Assembly: GCA_003233175.1 (NCBI GenBank)
Contig: QIKY01000160.1
Span: forward strand, 1-48,281
Source of the DNA: Planctomycetaceae bacterium
GTDB lineage: Bacteria > Planctomycetota > Planctomycetia > Pirellulales > Pirellulaceae
Reading direction: 5' to 3'
DNA length: 48,281 bases
Part shown: positions 10,101 to 18,709 of the stretch, piece after piece
How positions within the stretch are numbered: the first letter of the stretch is position 1
How the letters are laid out: each line of letters begins with the position of its first letter
The notes under the pieces: model-generated
Seen by the model: only the letters and a program-made list of their open reading frames with translations
Databases searched by the model: none
What the model was told of the DNA's origin: nothing
Made by a program: the position numbers and the translations under genes

Positions 10101-10795
10101 GCCTCCGCGCCGCTTCCCAACTCGCCGGCGACGCCCGTTCAGAGCCCGACGCCGCCATGGCGGGGGAGTCGTCCGAGGGGGAATCCGACGGCGGAGAGCC
10201 CTCCTCTCCCACCGAACCAACTGCTGAAAACGCACCCGCGAACGAAGGCGGCGAATCGAAATCACCCGCCGGCGATGAGCCGGGCGAAATGCGGCCCGCC
10301 TCAAAAGACGCCGACCCCGCGAGCGCGAAAGCGGGAAAAGTGGACAACGACGCAGACGCCAAATTCGTACCCAGTTCCCCCGAAGAGACGGCTCGCCAAA
10401 TCGCGGGTGAACAAGCTGCGAAGGTCGCCGCGGCAATGAAAGGCCAAGCCGGCAAGGACGCCGCTTCCTCCAAAACCGGCGAAGCGGCGGAAGGCGATAA
10501 CATCAGTTCGTTAAAATCGGGCCCGCAACAGCGCACCGAACGCGCCTCCGGCGACGCCTCCACCGGCCGTGAATTGCAAGACGCTCCGCCCGACGACGAC
10601 TTCACCGGCGTATCCTCGCGAGACGCCGCGTCGAACAATGCAAAACTTCAGCGCGGAGGAAAACGCTTCGCCGAACCGGCTTGGTTCGCCAAGTTGCCGC
10701 CTTCACTGCGCGAAGCGATTCGAGCCAAGTCCCGCTCGGCGGCGCCTCGCTCGTATGAACTTCGCCTCAAGCGATATTTCCAAAGCAACGAGTGA
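7142..10795 (+). CDS. Secreted, very long Ala/Gln-rich coiled-coil protein
   Basis: The GTG at 7142 overlaps the previous stop and gives 1217 residues beginning with a signal-peptide-like stretch (TKALVFGGLLCGLALAAP). Most of residues 50-1000 is Ala, Gln, Glu and Arg rich and strongly helical, as expected for long coiled coils. A Ser/Glu/Gly/Pro-rich low-complexity part follows at about 1000-1170. The last 45 residues are different: LPPSLREAIR then PRSYELRLKRYF, a compact basic tail that I associate with this kind of planctomycete operon. It is the last gene of the membrane operon and converges on the next gene with 13 bases between stops. It could be a periplasmic structural partner of the VWA proteins. 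No enzyme motif is visible. Confidence 0.8.
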   Translation: MTKALVFGGLLCGLALAAPMLQSRCPAQMPLAPVREEERSVRVARTLLTDVVGAQLNQLQDNQLQDTQIYADLEQLQQRLSELSKQQFVAVATLIQAAEKAPARQSGQAWAAVREEVRRIVLQLVIERRKVLDRLQLSHWADDARRLIELQTAAQKLAQQPSPDEAQLLEAIQSQQFVGKLYREFDTALGEAIAWGEPSSRVAEMARRLLRAAETGQHLRAAEQSLRSGNRPSALVEQDNVLRTLRTLLPMLRGATEKADPSLTLALQLLADIRRRQQSLSEATAKIITTAESPEKEAALSQLVARQQQVHEQLGRLLEYVNAWPELAAMAEASRATAFLAIDKLFQQDRSAAAEQEKLQSQLEQLRQALQREFRRQSSDRSADELADEVETLSRTLAQLKTAAAAQEAVAPSLETDLTTARKKQAAIGRQVNQLPQDHRYAAARQRVANAARALRAARLVNDNEARTAVDAASGELQQAVSETAAELADLRRRHKAIEVGELARAAEALERAAAAEGRLAERFVEQRTGVPKQNGALAEEHQKARETVKRVAAGIQKTAPQASQALQTLQPEFAQIAERLLAETAVKAERPAAAEQAQRLQKALTQAAADVRRAGAQSAEELAQLANAQLEPLTQARQQMQQVATAAPRAAMQAAAQAQAALAAAQKARQAHLAAAGNTAAARLARLAEQLGEAQQQHAYVAALAERLAKGQGDSSWSVANEQEKITDLAKALAQNAEESLQPMLAAAAAASTKAAQADLKNDAAAGRVARRRVQELLAAARRQAETMQNAALAAKPEPPGSVEATNAAAALEDSLQNLASAVGQQAAAARGAAKRAAAVDPQAAQALRHIAADATSAEALASNRLLAQAAAQRVSTGVERALASISTREQQVRRDAEIAQRMAQLMRGQQKTRDEIAQQAAILDQPADENHDDANQKSQTQQQQQAAESLDAAMREFAESQVETGEGAVAISGQEDVANQELLAGLRAASQLAGDARSEPDAAMAGESSEGESDGGEPSSPTEPTAENAPANEGGESKSPAGDEPGEMRPASKDADPASAKAGKVDNDADAKFVPSSPEETARQIAGEQAAKVAAAMKGQAGKDAASSKTGEAAEGDNISSLKSGPQQRTERASGDASTGRELQDAPPDDDFTGVSSRDAASNNAKLQRGGKRFAEPAWFAKLPPSLREAIRAKSRSAAPRSYELRLKRYFQSNE

Positions 10796-10808
10796 GTCGG
10801 GCGTCGGC

Positions 10809-11912
10809 TTATTGCAAGCGGCCCCGGCCTTCCAGCGGCCAGATTTCCTCCAGGCGGTCGCCCCGGAAACAATAGAAGGCGTCGTGCAGGACGGAGGTCA
10901 GGTCGCTGTAACCGGGTACGATTTCCACGCGGTCGCCGATTTTGAGCTGTTGCGCCTGTCCGTGAAGTTCGAGTTGGCCATGCTCGGCCGAAAGCGGCCC
11001 CACCGTGATATCGTCGCGGCCATGAACAAACGGCGCGTGAATTTCCTGGTTGATCGATTTTCTTCCGGCGTCGATCACGGCGTGCTCCGCACCGTGCCGC
11101 GTGACAATCTGGGTGAGCACGGTCATGGCCAGTTGGTGGTCGGCCACTTGGCAGACCTGCTGGTAGAAGGCGTCCATGAAAACGCCGCCGCCGGCTTGAA
11201 TTTCGTTAATATCAGGATGCGCGCCGGCAATGCGATACGAACCGGTGCCGCCGCAGGAAATGATCGGCGAGGCGATGCCGTGTTGCGCCCACAGCTTTTT
11301 GACATCGCCCAGCAGTGAGAGTGCGGCGTTGATTTCAGCCGCTTTTTGGGTGGGGTCTTCGATGGTCAGCAAATGGCCTTCGTAGCCCATCATGCCGGCA
11401 AGCTCCAAGCCGGGAAGTCGCTGTATGGCTTGCGCCATTTCGAGCGCGGCGTGGTCTGGCGAAACGCCGACGCGCTGCAAGCCGATGTTTATTTCGACGA
11501 TCACGCGGAGTTTCAAACCGGCTTCCTGCATCGCTTCACTGGCTTGGCGGGCCTGGTCTAAATGGTCGATGCAAACGATAGGATCGCAAATACGGCGCAG
11601 CGCGACAAGCCGCTCCATTTTCCGCCGGCCGACGATCAAATTCGCGATCAGGATATCTTCCACGCCGCCGGCGGCCAGCACTTCGGCTTCTCCCAACTTG
11701 GCGCACGTGGCCCCGATGGCGCCGGCCGCGATCAGCCGCTGGGCCACGATCGGCGATTTATGGCATTTGGAATGCGGCCGCCAGTCGACGCCGCACTGCC
11801 GAAAATAGTTCGCCATCACCGCGACGTTCGCCTCGAAGGCGTCGAGGTCGATGCATAAGAGCGGCGTATCGCACTCGCTCTTCAAGGTTCCCAAGGCAGG
11901 ACGTTCCGACAT
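10809..11912 (-). CDS. DSD1-family PLP-dependent enzyme (D-threonine aldolase / D-serine dehydratase-like)
   Basis: This is a 367-residue fold-type III PLP protein. The N-terminal alanine-racemase-like barrel has RPHSKCHK, where the first Lys (about residue 49) is the expected PLP lysine, then VEINIGLQRVGV and SCGGTGSYR. The C-terminal domain carries IDAGRKSIN and VPGYSDLT followed by LHD. The HxC zinc pair of eukaryote-type D-serine dehydratases is not visible, so substrate and metal use cannot be read from the sequence. The start at ATG 11912 is preferred over the in-frame TTG at 11927, because GGAG lies just ahead of it. It is followed downstream by the convergent stop of the coiled-coil gene. 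Confidence 0.85.
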   Translation of the reverse strand: MSERPALGTLKSECDTPLLCIDLDAFEANVAVMANYFRQCGVDWRPHSKCHKSPIVAQRLIAAGAIGATCAKLGEAEVLAAGGVEDILIANLIVGRRKMERLVALRRICDPIVCIDHLDQARQASEAMQEAGLKLRVIVEINIGLQRVGVSPDHAALEMAQAIQRLPGLELAGMMGYEGHLLTIEDPTQKAAEINAALSLLGDVKKLWAQHGIASPIISCGGTGSYRIAGAHPDINEIQAGGGVFMDAFYQQVCQVADHQLAMTVLTQIVTRHGAEHAVIDAGRKSINQEIHAPFVHGRDDITVGPLSAEHGQLELHGQAQQLKIGDRVEIVPGYSDLTSVLHDAFYCFRGDRLEEIWPLEGRGRLQ

Positions 11913-12070
11913 AATGGCTCCGTGCAAAGGCCGCTCGCAAGCGGATCAAGTGGACAAATCGAACAGAGGTAAGACGTAGATTGTAGTGGCTTTCCAATTA
12001 CTTTCATCGTGAGCCTCGAAATTTCTTCGCCGAATTCGGCCAGCGGCAGACGGTTTTCCCTGCCGTTTCG

Positions 12071-12571
12071 TTAGACGTGCGGTGCGCCGGGGCGGCGCTG
12101 GTAGACGAGAAATTGGAAGTCGTGCATGTTGCGTTCGTCTTGCGAGTGCTGCTCTTGTTCGACGAGGCGCCACTGCGCGGCGTCGAATTCGGGGAAGGCG
12201 GCGTCGCCCGATGTTTCCGCCTCGACCAGCGTGATGTACAAACGGTCGGCATGCGGCAGCGCCTCCCGATAAATTTCCCCACCGCCGACGACAAACACTT
12301 CATCGTCGCCTTGCGTTATATCGAGTGCTTCGGCCAGCGAATGCACCACTTCGGCGTGTGCGGCCCGGTAATTCGCATCTCGCGAAATGACGATCCTTCT
12401 TCGGCCAGGAAGCGGCCGTCCGATCGATTCATGGGTTTTTCGGCCCATGATGATGGCGTGGTTCATGGTCAGGCGTTTGAAGCGGCGCAAATCGGCCGAG
12501 AGGCGCCAAGGCAATTCGCCCTTTCGGCCGATCACACGGTTTCTGTCGTAGGCCACGATAATCGAAAGCAT
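12071..12571 (-). CDS. folA: Dihydrofolate reductase
   Basis: This 166-residue protein is full length for bacterial DHFR. It reduces dihydrofolate to tetrahydrofolate with NADPH. Visible signatures are MLSIIVAYDRNRVIG, the ELPWRLSADLRRFK segment that carries the active-site acid region, MGRKTHESIGRPLPGR for NADPH binding, and VVGGGEIYREALPHADRLYIT. It lies just downstream of thyA on the same strand with a 21-base gap, the usual pairing because thymidylate synthase makes the dihydrofolate that this enzyme recycles. Confidence 0.97.
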   Translation of the reverse strand: MLSIIVAYDRNRVIGRKGELPWRLSADLRRFKRLTMNHAIIMGRKTHESIGRPLPGRRRIVISRDANYRAAHAEVVHSLAEALDITQGDDEVFVVGGGEIYREALPHADRLYITLVEAETSGDAAFPEFDAAQWRLVEQEQHSQDERNMHDFQFLVYQRRPGAPHV

Positions 12572-12574
12572 TTG

Positions 12575-12604
12575 CTGTTACACCGCCGTCTGTTACACCG
12601 CCAC
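12575..12604 (-). repeat. 15-base tandem duplication at the end of thyA
   Basis: The plus-strand sequence ctgttacaccgcc occurs twice in a row, in units at 12575-12589 and 12590-12604. Read on the minus strand, GGCGGTGTAACAG is duplicated, so the thyA stop codon context appears a second time directly ahead of folA. Confidence 0.9.
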
Positions 12605-13387
12605 CGGCGCCGAGATACGAGGATGCGGGTCGTAGTTTTCCAGAATGAAATCGTCGTATTGGAAATCAAAAATCGAGTCGACCTGGCGGCCGATGCGCAT
12701 CGTTGGCAACGAACGCGGCGTTCTGCTGAGTTGCAAGGCGGCTTGCTCCTGGTGGTTGTTGTACAGGTGGACATCGCCAAAGGTGTGTACGAATTCTCCT
12801 GGCCGCAGCCCCGCCACATGCGCCGCCATCATGGTCAAGAGCGCGTACGAGGCAATGTTAAACGGCACGCCCAAAAAAACATCGGCGCTGCGCTGATAAA
12901 GCTGGCAGGAAAGGGCGCCGTCGGCCACGTAAAATTGAAACAACAAGTGGCAGGGCGGCAGCGCCATGTGCGGCACATCGGCCACGTTCCAAGCACTGAC
13001 AATCAAACGCCGCGAATCAGGATTCTGCTGGATTTGGTCCATGACTTGTTGGATCTGATCAATTTTTCCGCCCTCGCCATCTGGCCAATTGCGCCATTGA
13101 TGTCCATACACCGGGCCCAACTCCCCTTGTGTATCGGCCCACTCATCCCAGATGCGGACGCCGTTCTGTTTTAGGTAGGCGATGTTGGTGTCGCCGCGAA
13201 GGAACCAGAGCAGTTCGTAAATGATCGACTTCAGGTGGAGCTTTTTGGTCGTCAGGAGCGGGAAGCCAGCGGCTAGGTCGTAGCGGCATTGCCGACCAAA
13301 AAGGCTTCGCACGCCGGTGCCGGTGCGGTCGGGTTTTTTGACGCCCTGGTTCAGAATTTCAGTGAGTAGGTCTAAATATTGTTGCAT
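12593..13387 (-). CDS. thyA: Thymidylate synthase
   Basis: This 264-residue protein matches the length of bacterial ThyA. It methylates dUMP to dTMP using methylene-tetrahydrofolate. The sequence shows the N-terminal [12 protein letters not shown] motif, [23 protein letters not shown], the catalytic cysteine in [32 protein letters not shown] and HLYNNHQEQ. It is followed by folA. Upstream lies a 89-base palindromic element (13406-13494), so thyA may have its own promoter between that element and its start. Confidence 0.98.
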   Translation of the reverse strand: MQQYLDLLTEILNQGVKKPDRTGTGVRSLFGRQCRYDLAAGFPLLTTKKLHLKSIIYELLWFLRGDTNIAYLKQNGVRIWDEWADTQGELGPVYGHQWRNWPDGEGGKIDQIQQVMDQIQQNPDSRRLIVSAWNVADVPHMALPPCHLLFQFYVADGALSCQLYQRSADVFLGVPFNIASYALLTMMAAHVAGLRPGEFVHTFGDVHLYNNHQEQAALQLSRTPRSLPTMRIGRQVDSIFDFQYDDFILENYDPHPRISAPVAV

Positions 13388-13405
13388 CGGTTCGATTCTA
13401 AATAA

Positions 13406-13494
13406 GTGTGAAACCGCTCAATCCCGAATGGCGCCTGAGAAGCCCGGCTTTTTGAAAAAGCCGGGCTTCTAGACCGGTTCGGGTTCTTCCACAC
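13406..13494. repeat. MITE-like palindromic element, family A copy 1
   Basis: The element starts with GTGTGAAA and ends with TTCCACAC, which are near-perfect inverted ends. Its centre is a long hairpin, AGAAGCCCGGCTTTTT then GAAAAAGCCGGGCTTCT. Related copies lie at 39303-39395 and, degraded, at 47687-47776. The flank AATCCCGAATGG is shared with the 39.3 kb copy in reverse orientation. It separates the alcohol dehydrogenase stop from thyA and may also stop transcription. Confidence 0.85.
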
Positions 13495-13498
13495 ATCC

Positions 13499-14710
13499 CT
13501 AAAAGGCGGTCTTCAATATCGATAATAAATCTTCCTGGCTGGGTGGGCGCGGGTTGATGCTCATCAGCCGCTTCACCGCAAACGCTTTTTCCGCGAATTC
13601 GGGAAGTTGTTCTTGGGTGGCGCCTAGCTCGCGCAGCCGCTGTGGGATGCCAATCTGCTGCTTGAGCGCAGCCACCGCGGAAACTGCCTCCGCCGCCGCT
13701 TTCGCTTCGTCCAACTGAGTTACGTTGCAGCCCAGCAACGCCGCGATACGAGCAAACTTGGCCTGCCGCGCCGGCAAGTTGAACTGCATCACATACGGCA
13801 ACAGCAGGCCGTTGCCATCGCCGTGCGAACAATGCACCGCCGCGCCCAGCGGATATTCCAACGCATGCACCAACGCCACGCCGCAGTTGGAAAAGGCCAT
13901 GCCCGCCAAGCTGGCGGCGAGCGCCATGTCGTGGCGGGCGGCGCGGTTTTCCGGCTCATGCACGGCTACTCGTAAACTCCGCCCGATCAAGGAAATCGCT
14001 TTTTCGGCTAAACAATCGCCCAGCGGATGGCTGCCTTCGTACGCCAAGGCTTCGGCTTCCGAGGTATCAAGTTGCGAGAAGTCGACCGCCGTGTAAGCTT
14101 CAATGGCGTGGGTGAGGGCGTCGATGCCGCTCGCCGCCGTGACGCGCGGCGGGCAACTGAGCGTCAAATCAGGATCGACAATCGCCAGGCTTGGCCGCAA
14201 AAACCGGCTGAGCGTGCTGACTTTCATAGCGTTGGCCGTGTCGGTCAACACGGCGGCGTGCGAAACTTCGCTGCCGGTGCCCGCCGTTGTGGGAACGGCA
14301 ACCAACGGCAAGACTGGTCCTGGAACGCGGTCAAAGCCAAAATAGTCTTGCGGCGCGCCTCCGTGCCGCACCAGCAACGCCGTGATTTTTGCCAAATCGA
14401 TGTTGCTGCCCCCGCCCAACGCTATGATGGCGTCGGGCTGCGCATCGCGGGCAAAATCCACGGCCCGCTCAGCCGTGACGAGCGACGGTTCTGCTTCTCC
14501 GCCATCGAAAACGACCACCTCGCGCCCACCGCTGCGCAGCGGCGCGGCGGCTTGTTCGACCATTCCGACGTCACGCAGGACGGGGTCGGTGACGATCAAG
14601 AGCCGCCGGAAACCGGCTCGCTTCGCCAAGTTGCCCAGTCGGCTTATGGATCCTGGTCCAAAGTGAAATTCGGGCGTGGTTTGAAAACACCAACTGGTTC
14701 GCGGAGCCAT
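13499..14710 (-). CDS. Iron-containing alcohol dehydrogenase
   Basis: This 403-residue group III (iron-dependent) alcohol dehydrogenase would interconvert an alcohol and an aldehyde or ketone with NAD(P). The N-terminal nucleotide fold shows LIVTDPVLRDVGM and IALGGGSNIDLAK, followed by VPTTAGTGSEVS. The metal ligands are expected in GIDALTHAIEAY (Asp and His) and in ALVHALEYPLGAAVHCSHGDGN (two His). The family includes lactaldehyde reductase FucO, so a link to the sugar-degrading BMC locus is conceivable. The gene lies about 15 kb away and the substrate cannot be read from the sequence. It starts 5 bases after the small gene upstream, so the two are probably cotranscribed. Confidence 0.93.
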   Translation of the reverse strand: MAPRTSWCFQTTPEFHFGPGSISRLGNLAKRAGFRRLLIVTDPVLRDVGMVEQAAAPLRSGGREVVVFDGGEAEPSLVTAERAVDFARDAQPDAIIALGGGSNIDLAKITALLVRHGGAPQDYFGFDRVPGPVLPLVAVPTTAGTGSEVSHAAVLTDTANAMKVSTLSRFLRPSLAIVDPDLTLSCPPRVTAASGIDALTHAIEAYTAVDFSQLDTSEAEALAYEGSHPLGDCLAEKAISLIGRSLRVAVHEPENRAARHDMALAASLAGMAFSNCGVALVHALEYPLGAAVHCSHGDGNGLLLPYVMQFNLPARQAKFARIAALLGCNVTQLDEAKAAAEAVSAVAALKQQIGIPQRLRELGATQEQLPEFAEKAFAVKRLMSINPRPPSQEDLLSILKTAF

Positions 14711-14715
14711 CGTTA

Positions 14716-14973
14716 CTATTTTCCCATCAGTTCTTGAATGAGTGTGGCGACGTTCGCCGGGTCGTCGAGCTTTCTCAATTGATCGATACGCGCCTGTTTG
14801 ATCTCCAGCTTTTGCAGGTGTCCCACAATGCTCAGCCAGTGTTTTTCTCGCTTCTTACCTTCCGACAGATAAAGCTCCGTGACCAATTCCTGCACGCGTT
14901 GCAAGGAGATGGCGTCGCGGTTCTTGTAGTAATTCTTGATGACGCGTTCTTGGTATCGAGAGTGATTGGCCAT
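14716..14973 (-). CDS. Small hypothetical protein
   Basis: An 85-residue, charged and mostly helical protein with no signal peptide, no membrane segment and no cysteine. It starts MANHSRYQERVIKNYY and ends IQELMGK. GGAG lies ahead of the ATG, and its stop is 5 bases before the alcohol dehydrogenase start, which supports a real gene in the same transcript. I cannot assign a function. Confidence 0.75.
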   Translation of the reverse strand: MANHSRYQERVIKNYYKNRDAISLQRVQELVTELYLSEGKKREKHWLSIVGHLQKLEIKQARIDQLRKLDDPANVATLIQELMGK

Positions 14974-15424
14974 GGCTGGGCTCCAAAACGGTAAACGATA
15001 CGAGGGGTGTTTGGGCGATGGAACATGGAGTCTGACGAACTCAAACGTTATACCTCAAGCGGCTGAAAATGTGACATTCGCATTGGATGATGCAATTGTG
15101 TCAATCCTTACCGTGCGGAGTATATTTGCCCTGCATCGTCCTGAACAACGTGTCGACTTTTGGCAAATCCTCCAATAAACTTTGGCGAAATCGTCTGAAC
15201 AATTGTTCGGCGCCGTCAGAAACGCCGCCATTAGTGGGGGCACAGGGACGGCAACCAATGCATTCGATCAGAAATTGCTGATTTTGGGAAAACAGGGGGT
15301 CCCCTCCAGAGGGTCGTCTATCCATAATGTAGCAACGAAACGCAATCAGTTCATCAGGACCAATTAACTCGTCCGGCCTATCAGTTTGTCGGTGAAGGCG
15401 ATTCCCGCCAATGCTGAAAACATC
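14974..15424. other. Intergenic region without a convincing gene
   Basis: About 450 bases lie between two divergently transcribed genes. Short overlapping frames exist on both strands (for example 15101-15325 minus, 74 codons), but none has a recognisable motif or a good ribosome site. Promoters for both neighbours are expected here but were not pinned down. Confidence 0.5.
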
Positions 15425-15500
15425 TGTACGATGGCCTTGGAAGGCCGTCGGTTTGCTCCCGAAACATCCTGTTTTAGCGGCCTTCCAAGGCCGTCGTGCA
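15425..15500. repeat. Palindromic repeat, family C copy
   Basis: The left arm TGTACGATGGCCTTGGAAGG pairs with the right arm ending CCTTCCAAGGCCGTCGTGCA. The 30-base interior, with a CATCCTGTTTT core, is also found in the copy at 46560-46632. The element lies 60 bases before the UDP-glucose dehydrogenase start. The open frame that extends that gene upstream runs through this repeat and is therefore unlikely to be coding. Confidence 0.85.
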
Positions 15501-15560
15501 AACAGAGGCCCGGTTCACGAACAGCGTCTGTCTCCTCCTAACTTTGCAAAGGTCAACAAC

Positions 15561-16889
15561 GTGAAAATTGCCGTAGTAGGCGCCGGCTATGTCGGATTGG
15601 TAACCGGAACGTGTTTTTCGGAGAGTGGCAACGAGGTGCGTTGTATCGATATCGACGAAGCCAAAATTGAGCGTCTCAACCGGGGCGCCATGCCGATTTA
15701 CGAGCCGGGGCTGGAAGAGATTGTCGAACGAAATATTGAAGCCGGGCGATTGTCGTTCACGACCGATGTCGGCTCCGCCGTGGCCGACGCCAAACTCGTG
15801 TTTTTGGCGGTGGGTACGCCTCCCGCCGACGACGGTTCAGCCGACCTCACGGCCCTCTGGGCGGTGGTTCGCTCGGTCGCTCCGCATCTGAACGAGCAGG
15901 CGGTGGTTGTCATCAAGAGCACGGTGCCGGTCGGCACGAACGCGAAAGCGCTGGCTTTGTTCCAGGAAATACTGGGTAGAACGGTCGATGTGGCCAGCAA
16001 TCCTGAGTTCCTCAAAGAAGGCGCCGCGGTGAACGACTGCATGTTTCCCGACCGCGTGGTGGTGGGCGTGCGTCGTGCGGAAGCGAGCGATGTGCTGCGG
16101 CAGCTTTACGAGCCGTTTTTACGCACGGGCAAGCCGTTTTTGGTGATGTCGCCCGAGAGCGCCGAAATGGCCAAATACGCCGCCAATGCGATGCTCTCCA
16201 CCAAAATCAGTTTTATCAACGAAACCGCCAATCTCTGTGAATTGCTGGGCGCCGATATCAACGATGTTCGCTCCGGCATGGGTCACGATAGCCGCATCGG
16301 CTTCGCCTTTCTCTTTCCGGGCGTGGGTTACGGCGGCAGCTGTTTTCCCAAGGACGTTCGCGCCCTCTCGAGTTTGGCGGTGCGGCATGGCATGAAGCCG
16401 AGAATTTTGGACGCCGTCGATGAAGTCAATCAACACCAAAAACGCGTGTTGATAAAAAAAATGGAATCGCATTTCGGCGCCGGCCTACAACAGAAAACCA
16501 TCGCGATTTGGGGCTTGGCCTTCAAACCCAGAACCGACGACATCCGCGAAGCGCCAGCTTTGGTGCTGATCGACTGGCTGTTGGAGCAAGGCGCCCGCGT
16601 GCGAGTTTATGATCCCGAAGCGATGGACAACGTCAAAGCGATGTACGGCGAAAAAATCGAGTATGCCGAGCGTCCGCTCGAAACGCTCAACAACGCCGAC
16701 GCACTCGCGATTTGCACCGAATGGGACGCCTTCCGCCAGCCCGATTTCGCCGAAATGCGTAGCCGAATGGCGGCGCCGGTTGTGTTTGACGGCCGCAATT
16801 TGTACAAACGGGATCGCCTTGCCGAGGCAGGCTTCACCTATTTCTCGATCGGCCGGGCGACCGTCGCTCCCCAGTCGAATGACAAATGA
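15561..16889 (+). CDS. ugd: UDP-glucose 6-dehydrogenase
   Basis: This 442-residue enzyme oxidises UDP-glucose to UDP-glucuronate with two NAD, supplying precursors for surface polysaccharide. GTG 15561 is chosen because it places [19 protein letters not shown] at the very N-terminus, as in the family, and because a CAAAGG lies ahead of it. The 50 extra codons of the longer frame cross a palindromic repeat. Motifs include [36 protein letters not shown], the catalytic Cys near residue 261 in GGSCFPKD, and [13 protein letters not shown]. Together with galE at the other end of the window it belongs to nucleotide-sugar metabolism. Confidence 0.95.
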   Translation: MKIAVVGAGYVGLVTGTCFSESGNEVRCIDIDEAKIERLNRGAMPIYEPGLEEIVERNIEAGRLSFTTDVGSAVADAKLVFLAVGTPPADDGSADLTALWAVVRSVAPHLNEQAVVVIKSTVPVGTNAKALALFQEILGRTVDVASNPEFLKEGAAVNDCMFPDRVVVGVRRAEASDVLRQLYEPFLRTGKPFLVMSPESAEMAKYAANAMLSTKISFINETANLCELLGADINDVRSGMGHDSRIGFAFLFPGVGYGGSCFPKDVRALSSLAVRHGMKPRILDAVDEVNQHQKRVLIKKMESHFGAGLQQKTIAIWGLAFKPRTDDIREAPALVLIDWLLEQGARVRVYDPEAMDNVKAMYGEKIEYAERPLETLNNADALAICTEWDAFRQPDFAEMRSRMAAPVVFDGRNLYKRDRLAEAGFTYFSIGRATVAPQSNDK

Positions 16890-16925
16890 ATCCATCCAAC
16901 TACTTTTTTCTGCGGAACGTTGTCG

Positions 16926-18605
16926 ATGACCAAACCCCTGAATCCCTACAGCAGCCATGTCACGCAGCCCAAGAGCCAAGGCGCCTCGCAGGCCATGTTG
17001 TTCGGAACCGGCCTCACCGAAGACGACATGAACAAGGCGCAGGTCGGTATTGCCAGCATGTGGTACGAGGGCAATACCTGCAACATGCACCTCAACCAAC
17101 TCGCCGATAAAGTCAAGGAGGGCGTGACGGCCGCCGGGCTGGTCGGCATGCGGTTCAACACGATTGGCGTCAGCGACGGCATTTCCATGGGCACCGACGG
17201 CATGAGCTACTCGCTGCAATCGCGAGATTTAATCGCCGATAGCATCGAAACCATCATGGGCGGCCAGTGGTACGATGGCCTCGTCGCGATTCCCGGTTGC
17301 GATAAAAACATGCCCGGTTGCCTGATCGCGATGGGGCGGCTCAATCGCCCGGCGCTGATGGTCTACGGCGGTACGATTCGCGCCGGAAAAATCAAAGACG
17401 AAAAACTCGACATCGTCTCCGCGTTCCAATGTTATGGACAGTACCTGGCCGGTGATATCGACGAAAAAACACGCCAGGAAATCGTCAAACGCTCATGCCC
17501 CGGCGCCGGCGCCTGCGGTGGAATGTACACCGCCAATACGATGGCCTCCGCCATTGAGGCGATGGGCATGTCGCTGCCCTACAGCGCCTCGATTCCGGCC
17601 GAAGACCCCGACAAACTCGACGAATGCCTGCGTTCCGGCCAAGCCATTTTGAACTTGCTCGAAAAAGACATCAAACCCCGCGACATCATGACCCGCGCAG
17701 CCTTCGAGAACGCCATGGTGGTGGTCATTGCCTTGGGCGGCTCCACCAACGCCGTGCTGCATTTGATCGCCATGGCCCGCGCGGTGGATGTGCCTCTCAC
17801 CATCGATGATTTTCAACGCGTGAGCGATCGCACGCCGTATCTTTCCGACCTCAAACCCAGCGGCCGCTTCGTGCAGGAAGATCTGCACAGCGTCGGCGGA
17901 ACGCCCGCCGTGATGAAATACCTGCTCCAGCAAGACATGCTCGACGGAAGCTGCCTCACCGTAACGGGAAAAACACTGGCCGAAAACCTGCAAGACCTGC
18001 CCGATTTGCAGGAAGGGCAGACGATTGTACGAACCGTCGAGAAGCCGATCAAAGCCACCGGCCACATTCAAATCTTGAAGGGCAACTTGGCCCCCGAAGG
18101 CGCTGTCGCCAAAATCACCGGCAAGGAAGGGCTCGTATTCAGCGGTTCGGCCCACGTGTTTGATTCCGAGGAAGAGATGCTCGCGGCGCTCGAACGAAAA
18201 GAAATCAAAAAGCGGGATGTCATCATCATCCGATACGAAGGGCCCAAGGGCGGACCGGGAATGCCGGAAATGCTCACCCCGACCTCCGCGATTATGGGGG
18301 CCGGTTTGGGCGCCGACGTGGCCCTGATCACCGATGGCCGCTTCTCCGGCGGCTCGCACGGTTTCATTGTGGGCCACGTTACGCCCGAAGCACAGGACGG
18401 CGGCCCGATTGCGTTAGTCGAAAACGGCGACGCCATCACGCTCGACGCGGAAAACAATCGAATCGATGTCGCCCTGACCGACGAACAACTCGCCGAGCGA
18501 CGAAGGAAATGGTCGGCCCCGCCTCTCAAGGCCACGCGTGGCACGCTCTACAAATACATCAAGAACGTGAAATCGGCGTCCGAAGGTTGCGTGACCGACG
18601 AGTAA
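16926..18605 (+). CDS. ilvD: Dihydroxy-acid dehydratase
   Basis: This 559-residue Fe-S enzyme dehydrates dihydroxy acids to the 2-oxo acid precursors of valine, isoleucine and leucine. Cluster cysteines are seen in [23 protein letters not shown] and [14 protein letters not shown], three single-Cys positions that fit the family pattern. Other signatures are [15 protein letters not shown] and [20 protein letters not shown] near the C-terminus. ATG 16926 is preferred over the in-frame TTG at 16920. It follows the UDP-glucose dehydrogenase by 36 bases; the two pathways are unrelated, so cotranscription may be incidental. Confidence 0.97.
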   Translation: MTKPLNPYSSHVTQPKSQGASQAMLFGTGLTEDDMNKAQVGIASMWYEGNTCNMHLNQLADKVKEGVTAAGLVGMRFNTIGVSDGISMGTDGMSYSLQSRDLIADSIETIMGGQWYDGLVAIPGCDKNMPGCLIAMGRLNRPALMVYGGTIRAGKIKDEKLDIVSAFQCYGQYLAGDIDEKTRQEIVKRSCPGAGACGGMYTANTMASAIEAMGMSLPYSASIPAEDPDKLDECLRSGQAILNLLEKDIKPRDIMTRAAFENAMVVVIALGGSTNAVLHLIAMARAVDVPLTIDDFQRVSDRTPYLSDLKPSGRFVQEDLHSVGGTPAVMKYLLQQDMLDGSCLTVTGKTLAENLQDLPDLQEGQTIVRTVEKPIKATGHIQILKGNLAPEGAVAKITGKEGLVFSGSAHVFDSEEEMLAALERKEIKKRDVIIIRYEGPKGGPGMPEMLTPTSAIMGAGLGADVALITDGRFSGGSHGFIVGHVTPEAQDGGPIALVENGDAITLDAENNRIDVALTDEQLAERRRKWSAPPLKATRGTLYKYIKNVKSASEGCVTDE

Positions 18606-18709
18606 TCCGGTGCAATCGTCGGCTGGTTGCAAGCCGTGGGGGGGCGGTCGCCTGCAACGACCATGATTTCGTCACTCCTTTTGGTTGCGAGCATCGGCCG
18701 CGCGGCGCC

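Noticed and set aside
13380-13400. tRNA-like GGTTCGATTCT sequence
   Set aside because: It resembles a T-loop, but no acceptor, anticodon or D arms can be built around it; it lies just ahead of thyA.
13499-14710. The iron-containing alcohol dehydrogenase as the lactaldehyde reductase of the BMC pathway
   Set aside because: The family fits, but the gene is 14-15 kb away on the other strand, has no encapsulation helix, and its substrate cannot be inferred from the sequence.
15411-15560. N-terminal extension of the UDP-glucose dehydrogenase
   Set aside because: These codons run through a palindromic repeat, and the protein family starts at the GTG-encoded residue at 15561.
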